A stretch of DNA of 64,000 nucleotides from a bacterium (GTDB taxonomy: Bacteria > Acidobacteriota > Thermoanaerobaculia > Multivoradales > J023), in contig JAAELT010000685.1 in assembly GCA_024226315.1 (NCBI GenBank), positions 1 to 64,000 of the forward strand. Direction: 5' to 3'. A program made the position numbers and the translations under genes. Position 1 is the stretch's first letter; the number at the start of each line of letters is the position of its first letter. Positions 7,756 to 17,136 of the stretch are shown in pieces. The notes beneath the pieces are model-generated. The model was not told where the DNA came from, searched no databases, and saw nothing but the letters and a program-made list of their open reading frames with translations.

Positions 7756-10209
7756 CTACTCTTCCCGCAGCGCCTCGATCGGGTCGACCCGCGTCGCACG
7801 GCGGGCGGGACGGTAGCAGGCGACCAGGGAGATCGCCAGCAGGGCGGCGCAGACGGCGGCGAAGGTCGCCGGATCCCACGACGGCACGCCGAACAGCATC
7901 GACGCCAGCAGGCGGCCGAGCGCCAGCGCCGCGACGACGCCGACGGCGGCGCCGATGCCGGCCAGGGTGAGGCCCTGGCCGAGCACCATCTCGAGGATCT
8001 GGCGCGGCGCCGCGCCCAGCGCCATACGGGTACCGATCTCGCGCCAGCGCTGGGCGATCGTGAACGCCAGCACGCCGTAGATGCCGATCGCCGCCAGCAC
8101 CGCCGCCAGCGCCGCGAACGCCACCAGCAGAACCATCGAGACGCGGCGGGTCTGGAGCGAGCCCGCCAGCTGCTCCTCCATGGTGGTGACGTTGTAGAGC
8201 GGCAGCTCCGGATCGATCGCCAGCACGGTGTCGCGCAGCGGTCCGGTGAGGCCGCCGGGCGCGACCTCGGTCTGGAGCACCAGGGTCTGGAGCACCAGAG
8301 TCATGCGCCGGAACGGCTGCTGGCGGTAGGGGAAGTAGATGGTCTCCTTGGTGGCCGGTTGCTCGAGGTCGCGGATCTTGATCGTCTCGACGACACCGAC
8401 CACCGTCCACCGCGGTCCGTCGGGGCCGCCGCGCCCCAGCCGGCGTCCCAGCGGGTTCTCCCCATGGAAGTACTTGTCCGCCAGCAACCGGTCGATCACC
8501 ACCACCGGCTCGCTGTCCGCGGTGTCGAAGCGGTTGAACAGCCGGCCTCGCACCAGGGCGACGTCGAGGGCTCGGAAGGTCTCCTCGTCGATCACGCGGC
8601 GGAAGGAGTGCGGCGCCGACTCGCCGGGCCCGGGCTCGTAGCCCTCGATCATGTACGAGCCGGACGACGAGTTGCCGGAAAACGGCGCCTGGGAGATCAG
8701 GCCGGCCGACGCCACCCCCGGCAGCGCTCGGATGCTCTCCAAGGCGCGGTCGTAGAAGGCGACCGCGGCGGCGTCCTCTTCGTACTTGGCCTCCGGCAGC
8801 TCGAGCCTGGCGGTGAGCACGCCCTGGCGCCGGAAGCCGGGATCCTCGTTCTGCAGGGCGCTCATGGTGCGGATCAGCAGACCGGCGCCGATCATCAGCA
8901 CCAGGGCCATCGCCACCTCGGCGACCACCAGGAAGTTGCGCGGCAGGGCGGCGCGACGACCGGCGGAGCCGCCGCGGACGCCGCCTTCCTTGAGGTACTC
9001 GTTGGGCTCGGTGCGCCACAGGCTGAGGATCGGTACCAGGCTGAACACGACGCCGGTGGCGAGCGACAGCGCCAGGGTGAACAGCAGCACGCCGCCGTCG
9101 AGGTCGACGCCGGCCACGGAGCCCGCGTCGGCGATGCCCAGCCAGCGGATCAGACGCACGCCGCCGAAGCCGAGGCCGACGCCCAGGACGCCGGCGGCGA
9201 GCGCCAGCAGCAGGCTCTCGATCAGCAGCTGGCGGACGATGTGCCAGCGTCCGGCGCCCAGGGCCGAGCGCACCGCCAGCTCCCGGTGGCGGGCCGCCAG
9301 CCGGGTGAGCAGCAGGTTGGCGACGTTGGCGCAGGCGATCAGCAGCACCAGGGCGACCACCGCCTGGAGCAGCAACAGGTAGGGCTCGAGGTCGCCGAAC
9401 AGCTGCTCGCGGTAGTCGATCACCATGCCGCCGAAACCGCTCGACTGCCAGAATTCCCTGGCGTCGGGGAAGCGTTCCATGTTGGCGCGGTGGATGGCGT
9501 CGATCTGATGCTGCGCCTGTTCGAGGGTGGCGCCCGGGGCGAGGCGGGCGAGCATGCGCGAGAACTCGTTGCCGCGGGCGTCGTCGGAGGTCTGCTCGGG
9601 GGTGAAGGCGAAGGGCCGCCAGATCTCCACCCGGGTATCGGGGAAGGCGAAGCCCTCGGGCATCACGCCCAGGATGCGGTGCAGCTCGCCGGAGAGCCGC
9701 AGCTCGCGGCCGAGGACCGCCTCGTCACCGCCGAATCGGCGCTGCCAGAGGCCGTGGCTGATCACCACCACGGTCTCGTTGCCGGGCTTGTCGTGCTCGG
9801 CGGTGAAGACGTCGCCGAGCGCCGGCCGTGCCTGCAGCAACGAGAACATCGAGGCGGTGGCGCGCAGGGCGATCACCCGCTCGGGCGGCCCGTCGTCGGC
9901 CAGGTTGAGGCTCGAGTAATTGTAGAGGGCGCTCTCCTCGAAGGCGTCGACGCCCTCGCGGCGGTCGAGGTAGTCGGGGATCGACACCGAGGCCTGCGGC
10001 AGGTTCATCAGCGGATACTTGTTCCACACCTGCACCAGGCGATCGGAGTCGGGGTAGGGCAGTGGCGTCAGCAGCAGACCACGGATGACGCTGAAGATCG
10101 CGGTGTTGGCGCCGATGCCGAGCGCCAGGGTGATCACCGCCAGCACGGTGAAGCCCGGCTTGCGCGCCATCAGGCGCAGCCCGATGCGGAGATCTTTGGC
10201 GATGCTCAT
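7756..10209 (-). CDS. MacB/FtsX-type permease of the acidobacterial 'ADOP' class
   Basis: The 817-residue integral membrane protein starts MSIAKDLRIGLRLMARKPGF, then VLAVITLALGIGANTAIFSV, the stereotyped N-terminus of duplicated orphan permeases common in Acidobacteriota. It has a MacB-like periplasmic core domain, a block of membrane segments around residues 275-390, a second extracellular domain, and a final set of three membrane helices ending in a FtsX fold (GTRMALGAAPRQILEMVLGQG). No ATPase gene is adjacent, hence 'orphan'. Related proteins are thought to take part in export of peptides or lipoproteins or in envelope mechanotransmission. The substrate here is unknown. It is divergent from the acid phosphatase lipoprotein gene. 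Confidence 0.88.
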   Translation of the reverse strand: MSIAKDLRIGLRLMARKPGFTVLAVITLALGIGANTAIFSVIRGLLLTPLPYPDSDRLVQVWNKYPLMNLPQASVSIPDYLDRREGVDAFEESALYNYSSLNLADDGPPERVIALRATASMFSLLQARPALGDVFTAEHDKPGNETVVVISHGLWQRRFGGDEAVLGRELRLSGELHRILGVMPEGFAFPDTRVEIWRPFAFTPEQTSDDARGNEFSRMLARLAPGATLEQAQHQIDAIHRANMERFPDAREFWQSSGFGGMVIDYREQLFGDLEPYLLLLQAVVALVLLIACANVANLLLTRLAARHRELAVRSALGAGRWHIVRQLLIESLLLALAAGVLGVGLGFGGVRLIRWLGIADAGSVAGVDLDGGVLLFTLALSLATGVVFSLVPILSLWRTEPNEYLKEGGVRGGSAGRRAALPRNFLVVAEVAMALVLMIGAGLLIRTMSALQNEDPGFRRQGVLTARLELPEAKYEEDAAAVAFYDRALESIRALPGVASAGLISQAPFSGNSSSGSYMIEGYEPGPGESAPHSFRRVIDEETFRALDVALVRGRLFNRFDTADSEPVVVIDRLLADKYFHGENPLGRRLGRGGPDGPRWTVVGVVETIKIRDLEQPATKETIYFPYRQQPFRRMTLVLQTLVLQTEVAPGGLTGPLRDTVLAIDPELPLYNVTTMEEQLAGSLQTRRVSMVLLVAFAALAAVLAAIGIYGVLAFTIAQRWREIGTRMALGAAPRQILEMVLGQGLTLAGIGAAVGVVAALALGRLLASMLFGVPSWDPATFAAVCAALLAISLVACYRPARRATRVDPIEALREE

Positions 10210-10304
10210 CGTGCCCTCGCTTTCCCGGATGTCTGGTTCCGAAGAGTCTACGGCGGGGTGCTCCGGATGTTGCGGTTCCGGAAGAGCCCGAAGGGCGGCA
10301 TGCG

Positions 10305-10373
10305 GTAGCCCAGGGTGTCAACCCTGGGCCTCGGTAGCATTGTCGTCCGCCCAGGGCTCACGCCCTGGGCTAC
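10305..10373. repeat. Paired REP-like hairpins
   Basis: Two hairpins face each other. GCCCAGGGT-GTCA-ACCCTGGGC occupies 10308-10329 and GCCCAGGGC-TCAC-GCCCTGGGC occupies 10349-10370. The outer flanks GTA and TAC make the pair an overall inverted repeat. Such GTAGCCCAGGG palindromes resemble dispersed REP elements. They lie between two divergent genes and may also influence transcription. Confidence 0.65.
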
Positions 10374-10456
10374 CTCGTGTCGCCCTGTGGGCTCCGGAAG
10401 CCGGCTGCCGAGGTAACATCGCGGACGCCAAGCGACACCTCTTCAAGGAGAATCTC

Positions 10457-11281
10457 ATGCGCCCTCTCGGAAACGTGCTGCTCACTCTGACCTTCGCCCT
10501 GCTGCTGGGCGGCTGCCGTGGCGTCACCCCGCAGCCCGACACCACGCCTGCCACTCCCGCGGCCGCCGCGGCCCCCGCCGCCCCCGCCGCGCCGGCGGAC
10601 GCCGCCGCCGAGGCACCCGCAGCGGCGCCGGGGCCATGCGATTGCTGCCCTCATAACGACATTCGCTGGTCGCGCGAGTCCGCCGAGCACAAGGCGAGCC
10701 TGATCCAGGTCTACCGGCTCGCCGGCGAGGTGCTGGCGGCGATGGCCGCCGACCTCGAGCCCGGCACCTGGGCGGTGGCGCTCGACGCCGACGAGACGGT
10801 GATCGACAATTCGCTCTACCAGGTGGAGCGGGCCGCCATCGGCAAGTCGTACGACACGGAGAGCTGGGCCGCATGGACGGCGCGCAAGGAGGCGCCGCCG
10901 CTTCCCGGGGCGCTGGGTTTCCTGAACCAGATCCACCAGCTCGGCGGCAAGATCGCCATCGTCACCAACCGCCGGCAGCCGCTGTGCGCCGACACCGAGG
11001 CCAACTTCCGCGACTACTCGATCCCCTACGACGTGATCCTGTGCCGGCGGGACGACAGGCGGAAGGAAGGCCGGTGGCGGCAGGTCGTCGAGGGCACCGC
11101 GTCGGAGAGTCTGCCGCCGCTCGAGGTAGTCATGTGGCTGGGCGACGCCATCACCGACTTCCCGGATCTCGACCAGTGGCTCGTGGACAAACCCGAAGCG
11201 GCCTTCGGGCGCTTCGGGATCGAGTACTTCGTGATGCCCAACCCCATGTACGGCGGGTGGGAGCAGGTCGAGGAGGAGTGA
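10457..11281 (+). CDS. HAD-superfamily acid phosphatase lipoprotein (e(P4)/class B-like)
   Basis: The 274-residue product starts at ATG 10457 after AAGGAG. A lipoprotein signal ends LLLGGC, then comes an Ala/Pro-rich linker of about 45 residues and a Cys cluster (CDCCPH). The catalytic domain has the HAD motif DADET at about residue 110 (WAVALDADETVIDN), a second motif at IAIVTNRR, and late acidic residues at WLGDAITDFPD. This matches 5'-nucleotidase lipoprotein e(P4)-type phosphatases, which remove phosphate from nucleotides or other monoesters outside the cytoplasm. A promoter must lie in the 10210-10450 gap. A 15-bp tandem repeat (GTCTGTGAAGTTGAC) follows the gene at about 11360-11388. Confidence 0.85.
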   Translation: MRPLGNVLLTLTFALLLGGCRGVTPQPDTTPATPAAAAAPAAPAAPADAAAEAPAAAPGPCDCCPHNDIRWSRESAEHKASLIQVYRLAGEVLAAMAADLEPGTWAVALDADETVIDNSLYQVERAAIGKSYDTESWAAWTARKEAPPLPGALGFLNQIHQLGGKIAIVTNRRQPLCADTEANFRDYSIPYDVILCRRDDRRKEGRWRQVVEGTASESLPPLEVVMWLGDAITDFPDLDQWLVDKPEAAFGRFGIEYFVMPNPMYGGWEQVEEE

Positions 11282-11407
11282 TGATGTTTGGCGCGCGTCC
11301 CGCGCGACGTCCCTTGCCTCGAAGGGCGGGGCGAGGTACTTTCAGGCCACTGATTCCGTCTGTGAAGTTGACGTCTGTGAAGTTGAACTGTTCGTAGGAA
11401 GGTCCGG

Positions 11408-13249
11408 ATGTCCAAAGAGAAGAGTCTGCCCCCCGAGCTCGAGCCCTCGCACTACATCGAGAAGGTCAGCCTGGTGACCGGCGAGGTGCTCGACGACGAG
11501 ATCCAGCCCAAGAACCTGCTGGTCGGCAACCATCGCGACTACCACCTGGCCGACGTCCAGGCGCGCCGCTTCATGAGCCGGCTGCTGAAGGCGACCGGCG
11601 ACGAGGAGCTGGTGCGCGAGAAGATGAAGGACCTGCGCGAGCGTGGTCACCGTGCCTCGGAGATGATCGCCAAGGCGATCGGCCAGCGGGACCCGAGCAA
11701 GGTCTCGAAGGCGCTCTTCGGCCTCAAGAGGAAGGAGTACTACTTCCGCTACCGGAAACCGCCGGTGTCGCACGACGAGATCGATGCGCTGCTGGCGGAG
11801 ATGCGTGAGGAAGCGGCCGAGCGCCTGGCTGCGGCGACGGTGGACGGCCGGCCCGCCCTGCGCGTGCTGCTCACCGGTGGCACCGGCTTCGTCGGCCAGG
11901 AGATCATGTGGCAGGCGGCGCACGACGACGACATCGCCGAGATGGTGGTGCTGATCCGGCCGAAGGTGATCCGCGATCGCAAGACCGGCGAGGTGAAGGA
12001 AACCCTGACGCCGGCCGACCGCGGCGAGGCGCTGCTGCGGCGCCTGTGGCTCGACACCCCCGAGCTGGCGGATAAGTTCCGTTTCGTCGCCGGCGACGTC
12101 GAGCAGCCACACATGGGCCTCGCCGATGACGAGCTCGAGCGCCTGCGCGCGAGCCTCACCCACCTCATCCACTGCGCGGCAAGCGTCGCCTTCGACGACC
12201 CTTACGAGAAGTCCTTCCGCGCCAACGTCACCGGTACGCTCAACGCGCTCGCCTTCTCGCACTCTTTGCAAAGTGCCGAGGACAGCCCGTTTATCGCCCA
12301 CCTGGGGATCGAGACCTCGTACATCCACGGCCGCCAGGTGAAGATCGTGGCGCGCGAGGAGGAGGTGGTCTTCCCGCGCAACTTCTACAACAACTACTAC
12401 GAGCTGACCAAGGCGATGGCCTCGATCGAGACCGAGCGTTTCATCGTCGAGAAGCGCCTGCGGGTGGTGGAGCTGTGCCCGGCGATCGTCATCGGCGAGT
12501 CGCGGGCGGGCAACAACCGGGGCGACGCCAAGGTGGTCAACGCGCCGGTCAACGTCTTCGGCCGCGCTCACCAGGCACTCTCGAAGCCCAAGGGCACCTT
12601 CGTGGACCGCTCCTCGGCCGCGATGATCGCCAAGATGGCCTGCGTCTTCCCGGGCGATCCATCGGCGGAGATGAACCTGATCCCGGTCGACCGGGTGGTG
12701 GCGGGCATCGTCGCGGCGCTCAAGAAACCAGGTGCCATGGGGCGGCGCATCCACCTGGGAACCGACAACCGGCTGAAGTCCCAGGACATCACCGAGATCG
12801 TCCGGGAGGAGATCGGCGTCGACGTCAAGCTCGCCGATCCCACCCTGCACCGCAACGTCACCCTGCCGGTGCTCACCAAGCTGCTCGCCGGCGTCAAGCA
12901 GGAGCGCCTGGGCAACGCGCTCGAGAAGCTCGGCTCCATCTTCGGCAGCTACACCGAGTGGGGGCAGCCGGTGCACGAGGTCGGCCGCGACGTCGAGATC
13001 CTGGGGCTCTCGCCCGAGCGCCCGAACACCCGCTACGCCTTCCGCATGCTGTGCCGTCACAACCGCTACGTGCAGGACTTCGGCCAGGTCCGCGACCTCG
13101 ACGAGATCTCCCGCCGCGAGAAGATCTGGTGGGACTTCTGCATGGATCTGGAAGGCCTCACCGGCGGTCCGGTGGGCGCCGTGTCGGCCGAGGAGTTCCA
13201 GCGCGCGATCGCGGAAAGCCTCGACCTCGAAGGCTTCGTCCACAAGTGA
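11408..13249 (+). CDS. NAD(P)-dependent acyl (thioester) reductase, extended SDR family
   Basis: The 613-residue product has a helical N-terminal region of about 150 residues, then a Rossmann fold with TGGTGFVG (156-163). Active-site residues Y331 and K335 (YYELTK) follow, and ELCPAIVIGES shortly after. This is the NAD-binding_4 / male-sterility type arrangement found in fatty acyl-CoA reductases and in the reductase domains of carboxylic acid reductases. The likely reaction is reduction of an acyl thioester to an aldehyde or alcohol for lipid or wax synthesis. The helical N-terminus is not an adenylation domain. The gene lies 7 bp before chorismate synthase, so they are probably co-transcribed, without an obvious metabolic link. 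Confidence 0.82.
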   Translation: MSKEKSLPPELEPSHYIEKVSLVTGEVLDDEIQPKNLLVGNHRDYHLADVQARRFMSRLLKATGDEELVREKMKDLRERGHRASEMIAKAIGQRDPSKVSKALFGLKRKEYYFRYRKPPVSHDEIDALLAEMREEAAERLAAATVDGRPALRVLLTGGTGFVGQEIMWQAAHDDDIAEMVVLIRPKVIRDRKTGEVKETLTPADRGEALLRRLWLDTPELADKFRFVAGDVEQPHMGLADDELERLRASLTHLIHCAASVAFDDPYEKSFRANVTGTLNALAFSHSLQSAEDSPFIAHLGIETSYIHGRQVKIVAREEEVVFPRNFYNNYYELTKAMASIETERFIVEKRLRVVELCPAIVIGESRAGNNRGDAKVVNAPVNVFGRAHQALSKPKGTFVDRSSAAMIAKMACVFPGDPSAEMNLIPVDRVVAGIVAALKKPGAMGRRIHLGTDNRLKSQDITEIVREEIGVDVKLADPTLHRNVTLPVLTKLLAGVKQERLGNALEKLGSIFGSYTEWGQPVHEVGRDVEILGLSPERPNTRYAFRMLCRHNRYVQDFGQVRDLDEISRREKIWWDFCMDLEGLTGGPVGAVSAEEFQRAIAESLDLEGFVHK

Positions 13250-13256
13250 GCGCCTG

Positions 13257-14354
13257 ATGCCCGGCAACAGCTTCGGCCAGCTCTTTCGCATCACCACCGC
13301 CGGGGAGAGCCACGGGCCGGGCAACGTGGTGATCATCGACGGCGTACCGCCCGGGATCGAGCTGTCGGTGGACGACATGACGGGAGACCTCGAGCGCCGC
13401 CGGCCGGGGCAGTCGAAGATCACCACCCAGCGGAGTGAAGCCGACCGGCCGGAGATTCTCTCGGGCGTCTTCGAGGGCGAGACCACCGGCACCAGTCTGG
13501 CGATCCTGATCGCCAGCCGCGACCAGCGGCCGCGGGACTACTCGGAGATCCGCGACAAGTACCGGCCGGGCCACGCCGACTTCACGTTTGACGCCAAGTA
13601 CGGCCGGCGCGACTATCGCGGCGGCGGCCGTTCGAGCGCGCGGGAGACCAACGTACGCGTGGCGGCCGCGGCGGTGGCCAAGAAGATGCTGCGCCAGCTG
13701 CACGGTGTCGAGGTCGTCGGCTACGTCAAGCAGGTGGGAGACCTGGTGGCCGACGTGCCCGAGCCGGCGGCGGTGACCCTGGACGACGTCGAGGCCAACA
13801 TCGTGCGTTGCCCCGACGCCGCGACGGCAGAGCGGATGATCGAGCTGATCGAGCGGCTTCGCGGCGAGCGGGATTCGATCGGCGGCGTCGCCGAGATCGT
13901 CGCCACCGGCGTGCCCGCGGGGTGGGGCGAGCCGGTGTTCGGCAAGCTCAAGGCCGACTTCGGCAGGGCGCTGTTCAGCCTACCCGCGGTGCTCGGGGTG
14001 GAGTACGGTGCCGGCTTTGGCGTCGCCACGCTGAAAGGAAGCGAGAACAACGATCCCTTCCAGCCCCCCGACGAGGGGCAACCACGGATCCACACCGCGT
14101 CGAACCGTCACGGCGGTATGCTCGGCGGCATCTCCTCGGGCATGCCGATCGTGCTGCGCTGCGCGGTCAAGCCGACCAGCTCGTTGCCCCAGCCGCAGCC
14201 GACGGTGAAGCGCTCGGGTGAGGCCACCACCATCGCCACCAAGGGCCGTCACGATCCCTGTCTGCTGCCGCGTTTCGTGCCCATGGGCGAGGCCATGGTG
14301 GCCCTGGTGCTGGCCGACCACTGCCTGCGTCAGCGGGCGCAGATGGGGGAGTGA
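13257..14354 (+). CDS. aroC: Chorismate synthase
   Basis: The 365-residue enzyme converts 5-enolpyruvylshikimate-3-phosphate to chorismate, the last shared step of aromatic amino acid synthesis, using reduced FMN. Recognisable family blocks are TTAGESHGPG at the N-terminus, DYRGGGRSSARET in the middle, and GGMLGGISSGMPIVLR followed by VKPTSS near the C-terminus. Length is normal for the family. It begins 7 bp after the acyl reductase and converges on the pseudokinase gene, with 18 bp between stops and no obvious terminator. Confidence 0.97.
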   Translation: MPGNSFGQLFRITTAGESHGPGNVVIIDGVPPGIELSVDDMTGDLERRRPGQSKITTQRSEADRPEILSGVFEGETTGTSLAILIASRDQRPRDYSEIRDKYRPGHADFTFDAKYGRRDYRGGGRSSARETNVRVAAAAVAKKMLRQLHGVEVVGYVKQVGDLVADVPEPAAVTLDDVEANIVRCPDAATAERMIELIERLRGERDSIGGVAEIVATGVPAGWGEPVFGKLKADFGRALFSLPAVLGVEYGAGFGVATLKGSENNDPFQPPDEGQPRIHTASNRHGGMLGGISSGMPIVLRCAVKPTSSLPQPQPTVKRSGEATTIATKGRHDPCLLPRFVPMGEAMVALVLADHCLRQRAQMGE

Positions 14355-14372
14355 GCGGGCCTACGCTGGCGG

Positions 14373-15620
14373 TTACTGGAAGATGTCGTCGCCGGCGCGG
14401 CCGACGTGGGAGGTCTTGACCAGTCGGCCCTCGTCCTCCACGGGAGGGAGGGCCTTTCTGGAGATGACGGACGTATCGTAGGCGGCCCCCTTGTTCGAGG
14501 GAGCCGGAATCTCGGTCGAGAGAGCGGGCTCGTCCTCGGCGGGCGCCTCGCCCGCCGTCTGTGTCTTGATTTCGGTCTCGGTCTCCAACGCCGGCTCGGC
14601 GACGAGGTCTTCGTTCGTGGTCTCAGCCTGCGCCGCCAGCCCCTCGACGAAGGCCAGCTCCTCGGCGGAGAGCAGGCTGCGGGCTTCCTCGATCGCGTCG
14701 GCCAGGGCTTCCCGGTCCCGGGCCGTGATCTCGGAGGTGTCGGGCTTGAGCGGATTGACGCGCTCGTCGATCTCGGCGAGGAACTTCGAGAGATGGCACG
14801 CCGACGCCCCCAGGTTCTCCTCGATGACCAGGGTCTTGAGCTCGCGCAGCCAGTCGACGACCGACTGGATGCGGCGGAATCGCGGCGCCAGGCTGCGGTC
14901 CAGGAGGTAGCGCAGCTCGGACGGGATCGCCGTCTGTTCGGCGCGCAGGTCGGCGTGGGAGGCCGGCGGTCGCAGCGTCACCAGCTCGAACAGCAGCGCG
15001 CCGAGCGAGTAGACGTCGTCGGAGGGGTGCGGCTCGTCGCAGTTGGTCGATTCGGGCGAAAGGTAGGGCAGGATGCGGGCGAAGGCGGCCGCGTTGGCGC
15101 GGTACTCCCGCAGAGCCGGAGCGGCCTCCAGGCCGCACAGGCGCACTTCGCCCTCTTCGGAGACCATCACCAGGTCGGAGGTCAGAAATCCGTGCAGCAG
15201 GCCGTCGCCGCCCGCCGCTTGCCGGCTGGCGGTGCCGAGGCCGGCCGCGAGGCGCGCGACGATGTAGAGGGCCACTTCCGGCGGCACAGACAGGCGGTGC
15301 TTGGTCGCCAGCCGGATCATCGAGGCCAGGGTCTGTCCCGGGGTATAGGGGGCGGCGTCGAAGGCTCGCCCATCGGCAACTCCCAGATGGCTGCTGGTGG
15401 CCAGGTGGTCGCTGATCCGAGCTCCCACCCGCGCTTGCCGTTCCGCGATCCGCTCGAGGAACCGCTCGGGCTCGAACCCTTGGGCGTCGAAGAGACGGAG
15501 CAGCACGGTCTCCTCCTCGGCGGGGCCGGCGCCCAGCGGCCAGGCCGCGCAGTAGAGCTCGCCCAGCGCGTCTTCGCCCAGTTTTTGAATCAGTCGGAAC
15601 TGTCCCATGGTCTCGGTCAT
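14373..15620 (-). CDS. Serine/threonine pseudokinase-like protein with acidic tail
   Basis: The 415-residue product begins like a Hanks kinase (MGQFRLIQKLGEDALGELYCA). It keeps the overall lobe order, including SDDVYSLGALLFELVTLR, which corresponds to subdomain IX. The catalytic landmarks are degraded: the VAIK lysine is replaced (VLLRLF), the HRD..N loop reads HGFLTSDLV, and the DFG is CGLE. It should therefore be inactive and act as a scaffold or sensor. A Glu/Thr-rich tail follows residue 300, ending VGRAGDDIFQ. No membrane segment is seen. It converges on aroC. It is upstream of, and divergent from, the sensor genes at 15940, which may be functionally linked. Confidence 0.8.
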   Translation of the reverse strand: MTETMGQFRLIQKLGEDALGELYCAAWPLGAGPAEEETVLLRLFDAQGFEPERFLERIAERQARVGARISDHLATSSHLGVADGRAFDAAPYTPGQTLASMIRLATKHRLSVPPEVALYIVARLAAGLGTASRQAAGGDGLLHGFLTSDLVMVSEEGEVRLCGLEAAPALREYRANAAAFARILPYLSPESTNCDEPHPSDDVYSLGALLFELVTLRPPASHADLRAEQTAIPSELRYLLDRSLAPRFRRIQSVVDWLRELKTLVIEENLGASACHLSKFLAEIDERVNPLKPDTSEITARDREALADAIEEARSLLSAEELAFVEGLAAQAETTNEDLVAEPALETETEIKTQTAGEAPAEDEPALSTEIPAPSNKGAAYDTSVISRKALPPVEDEGRLVKTSHVGRAGDDIFQ

Positions 15621-15939
15621 GTCGTACTCCTGGTCGATACCCTGCGGCGGTAGAGTGCAAGTCGCGTGCCATGACCCAGAGATATCGGCTAGGGCTGTAG
15701 GCGGGCTTTCTAAAATCTGAAAACAAACGCCTTACTCTGCTTGATACGGATTCCGCGGTCGCTGGCTCCGGGTCCGAAACACCCGGGAAGAACTCCCGAG
15801 CAGGGGCTTTTGCCCACATGGTGGGCAGTGCGTTTGCGATTCCGCCGTGCCGAGGATGGGACCTGTTCGATTGAAAGCGGGCTCCTCGGGTGGGCTACAA
15901 TGGAGGCTCGGAACACCTCTCTCGTCTGGGATCGTTACA

Positions 15940-17136
15940 GTGGCTGCCGACAGGACAACCCGCAGCTCTCGCTGGCTCAGGATCGCGCTGGCGGTGGTCA
16001 TCCTCGCCTGCGCCGCCGCCGGCGTGACATTGCTGAAGTCGCAGCGTGGCAGCTCGCGGTCGGTCGAAGGACTGGCCGACGCTCTCCTGAGCGAGGTGGC
16101 GGCGCGCGCCGAGACCACGACGCTGGGCTATCTGGAGATCGGGCCGAGGAGCCTCGAGGTCGTCCGCCAGCTGGTGCGGGCCGCCGAGGTCGACGGCACC
16201 GACGACGCGGCCCTCGAGCGGCTCTTTCGTTCGCTCCTCGCCGCCCACGACGAAATCGAGATGCTCAACCTCGGTCGGCCGAACGGCGATTTCATGATGG
16301 TCAAGAGAATGCCTGATTCGAGCCTCAGTACCAAGTGGGTCCGGCGCGCCGGCGATCGGGCAGAGTCGTCCTGGGGCCACGACAACGAAGCCTGGTCGCG
16401 CGATCTGCCCTATGCCGACAAGCAGGAGGACGCGGCGGAGGCGTACGATCCCAGGGCTCGCCCATGGTACCGGCAGGCGATTGCAAGCGGTGGCCTGAGC
16501 TGGGTCGAGCCGTACGTCTACTACTCTGACCGTATGCCCGGCGTCGCCTGCGCCCTGCCGCTCCACGACGACGCAGGCGGCTTGCTGGGAGTCGTGGGGG
16601 CCGACATCGGCATCGCCGAGCTGTCGCGCCTGCTGGCCGAGTTCCAGCTCGGCCGTTCGGGGCAGGCGGTGATCCTCACCGCCGACGGTCGCCTGATCGC
16701 CTACCCGGCGTTCTCGGAGACCGGTTTCGAGATCGCCCAGGAGGTGACCGGGTCCGACGGGTCGGAGCTGGTGCTGCGGCGGGTCGAGGACTCCGGCGAC
16801 GAGGCCCTTGCCGGCGCCTTCGCTCGCCGGCCGGACGACGGCGGCGAGACCGAGCCCTTCACCTTCGAGCATGGCGGCATCACCTATGTCGCGAGATTCG
16901 AGACCTTCGCCCTGGGCGGCGACCGGAGCTGGACCGTCGGCGTGCTGGCGCCGCGCGAAGAGCTAACCGGCTCGATGCCCGATGATCACGCGCTCACGCG
17001 CAGCCTGACCCTCGCCGGTTTCCTTCTCGCGATCGGTCTGACGGTGATCCTGCTGCTGCGCACGGCCGCGCTCGAAGGCGACCTGCGCGAACAGGCAGCC
17101 GTCGCCGGCGAGGAGCCCGGGGAGCCGGCTGCATGA
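15940..17136 (+). CDS. Membrane dCache sensor protein lacking an output domain
   Basis: I place the start at GTG 15940, because from there the product aligns end to end with the N-terminus of the next gene (x-x-x-R-x-x-RSSRW, then a membrane helix). An in-frame upstream ATG at 15847 would add 31 unsupported residues. The product is 398 residues: one N-terminal membrane helix, a periplasmic double Cache region (YDPRARPWYRQAI, then YYSDRMPGVACALPL and GVVGADIGI), a second membrane helix, and a short cytoplasmic tail with no kinase or GGDEF domain. It probably modulates the histidine kinase encoded 4 bp downstream, possibly by heterodimerising. The genes overlap as ATGA. Confidence 0.85.
   Translation: MAADRTTRSSRWLRIALAVVILACAAAGVTLLKSQRGSSRSVEGLADALLSEVAARAETTTLGYLEIGPRSLEVVRQLVRAAEVDGTDDAALERLFRSLLAAHDEIEMLNLGRPNGDFMMVKRMPDSSLSTKWVRRAGDRAESSWGHDNEAWSRDLPYADKQEDAAEAYDPRARPWYRQAIASGGLSWVEPYVYYSDRMPGVACALPLHDDAGGLLGVVGADIGIAELSRLLAEFQLGRSGQAVILTADGRLIAYPAFSETGFEIAQEVTGSDGSELVLRRVEDSGDEALAGAFARRPDDGGETEPFTFEHGGITYVARFETFALGGDRSWTVGVLAPREELTGSMPDDHALTRSLTLAGFLLAIGLTVILLLRTAALEGDLREQAAVAGEEPGEPAA

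Noticed and set aside
8359..10308. A 649-codon open frame antisense to the permease
   Set aside because: High GC removes stops from antisense frames. The opposite strand encodes a clear MacB/FtsX permease over the same span, and the antisense product is low-complexity and unlike any fold.
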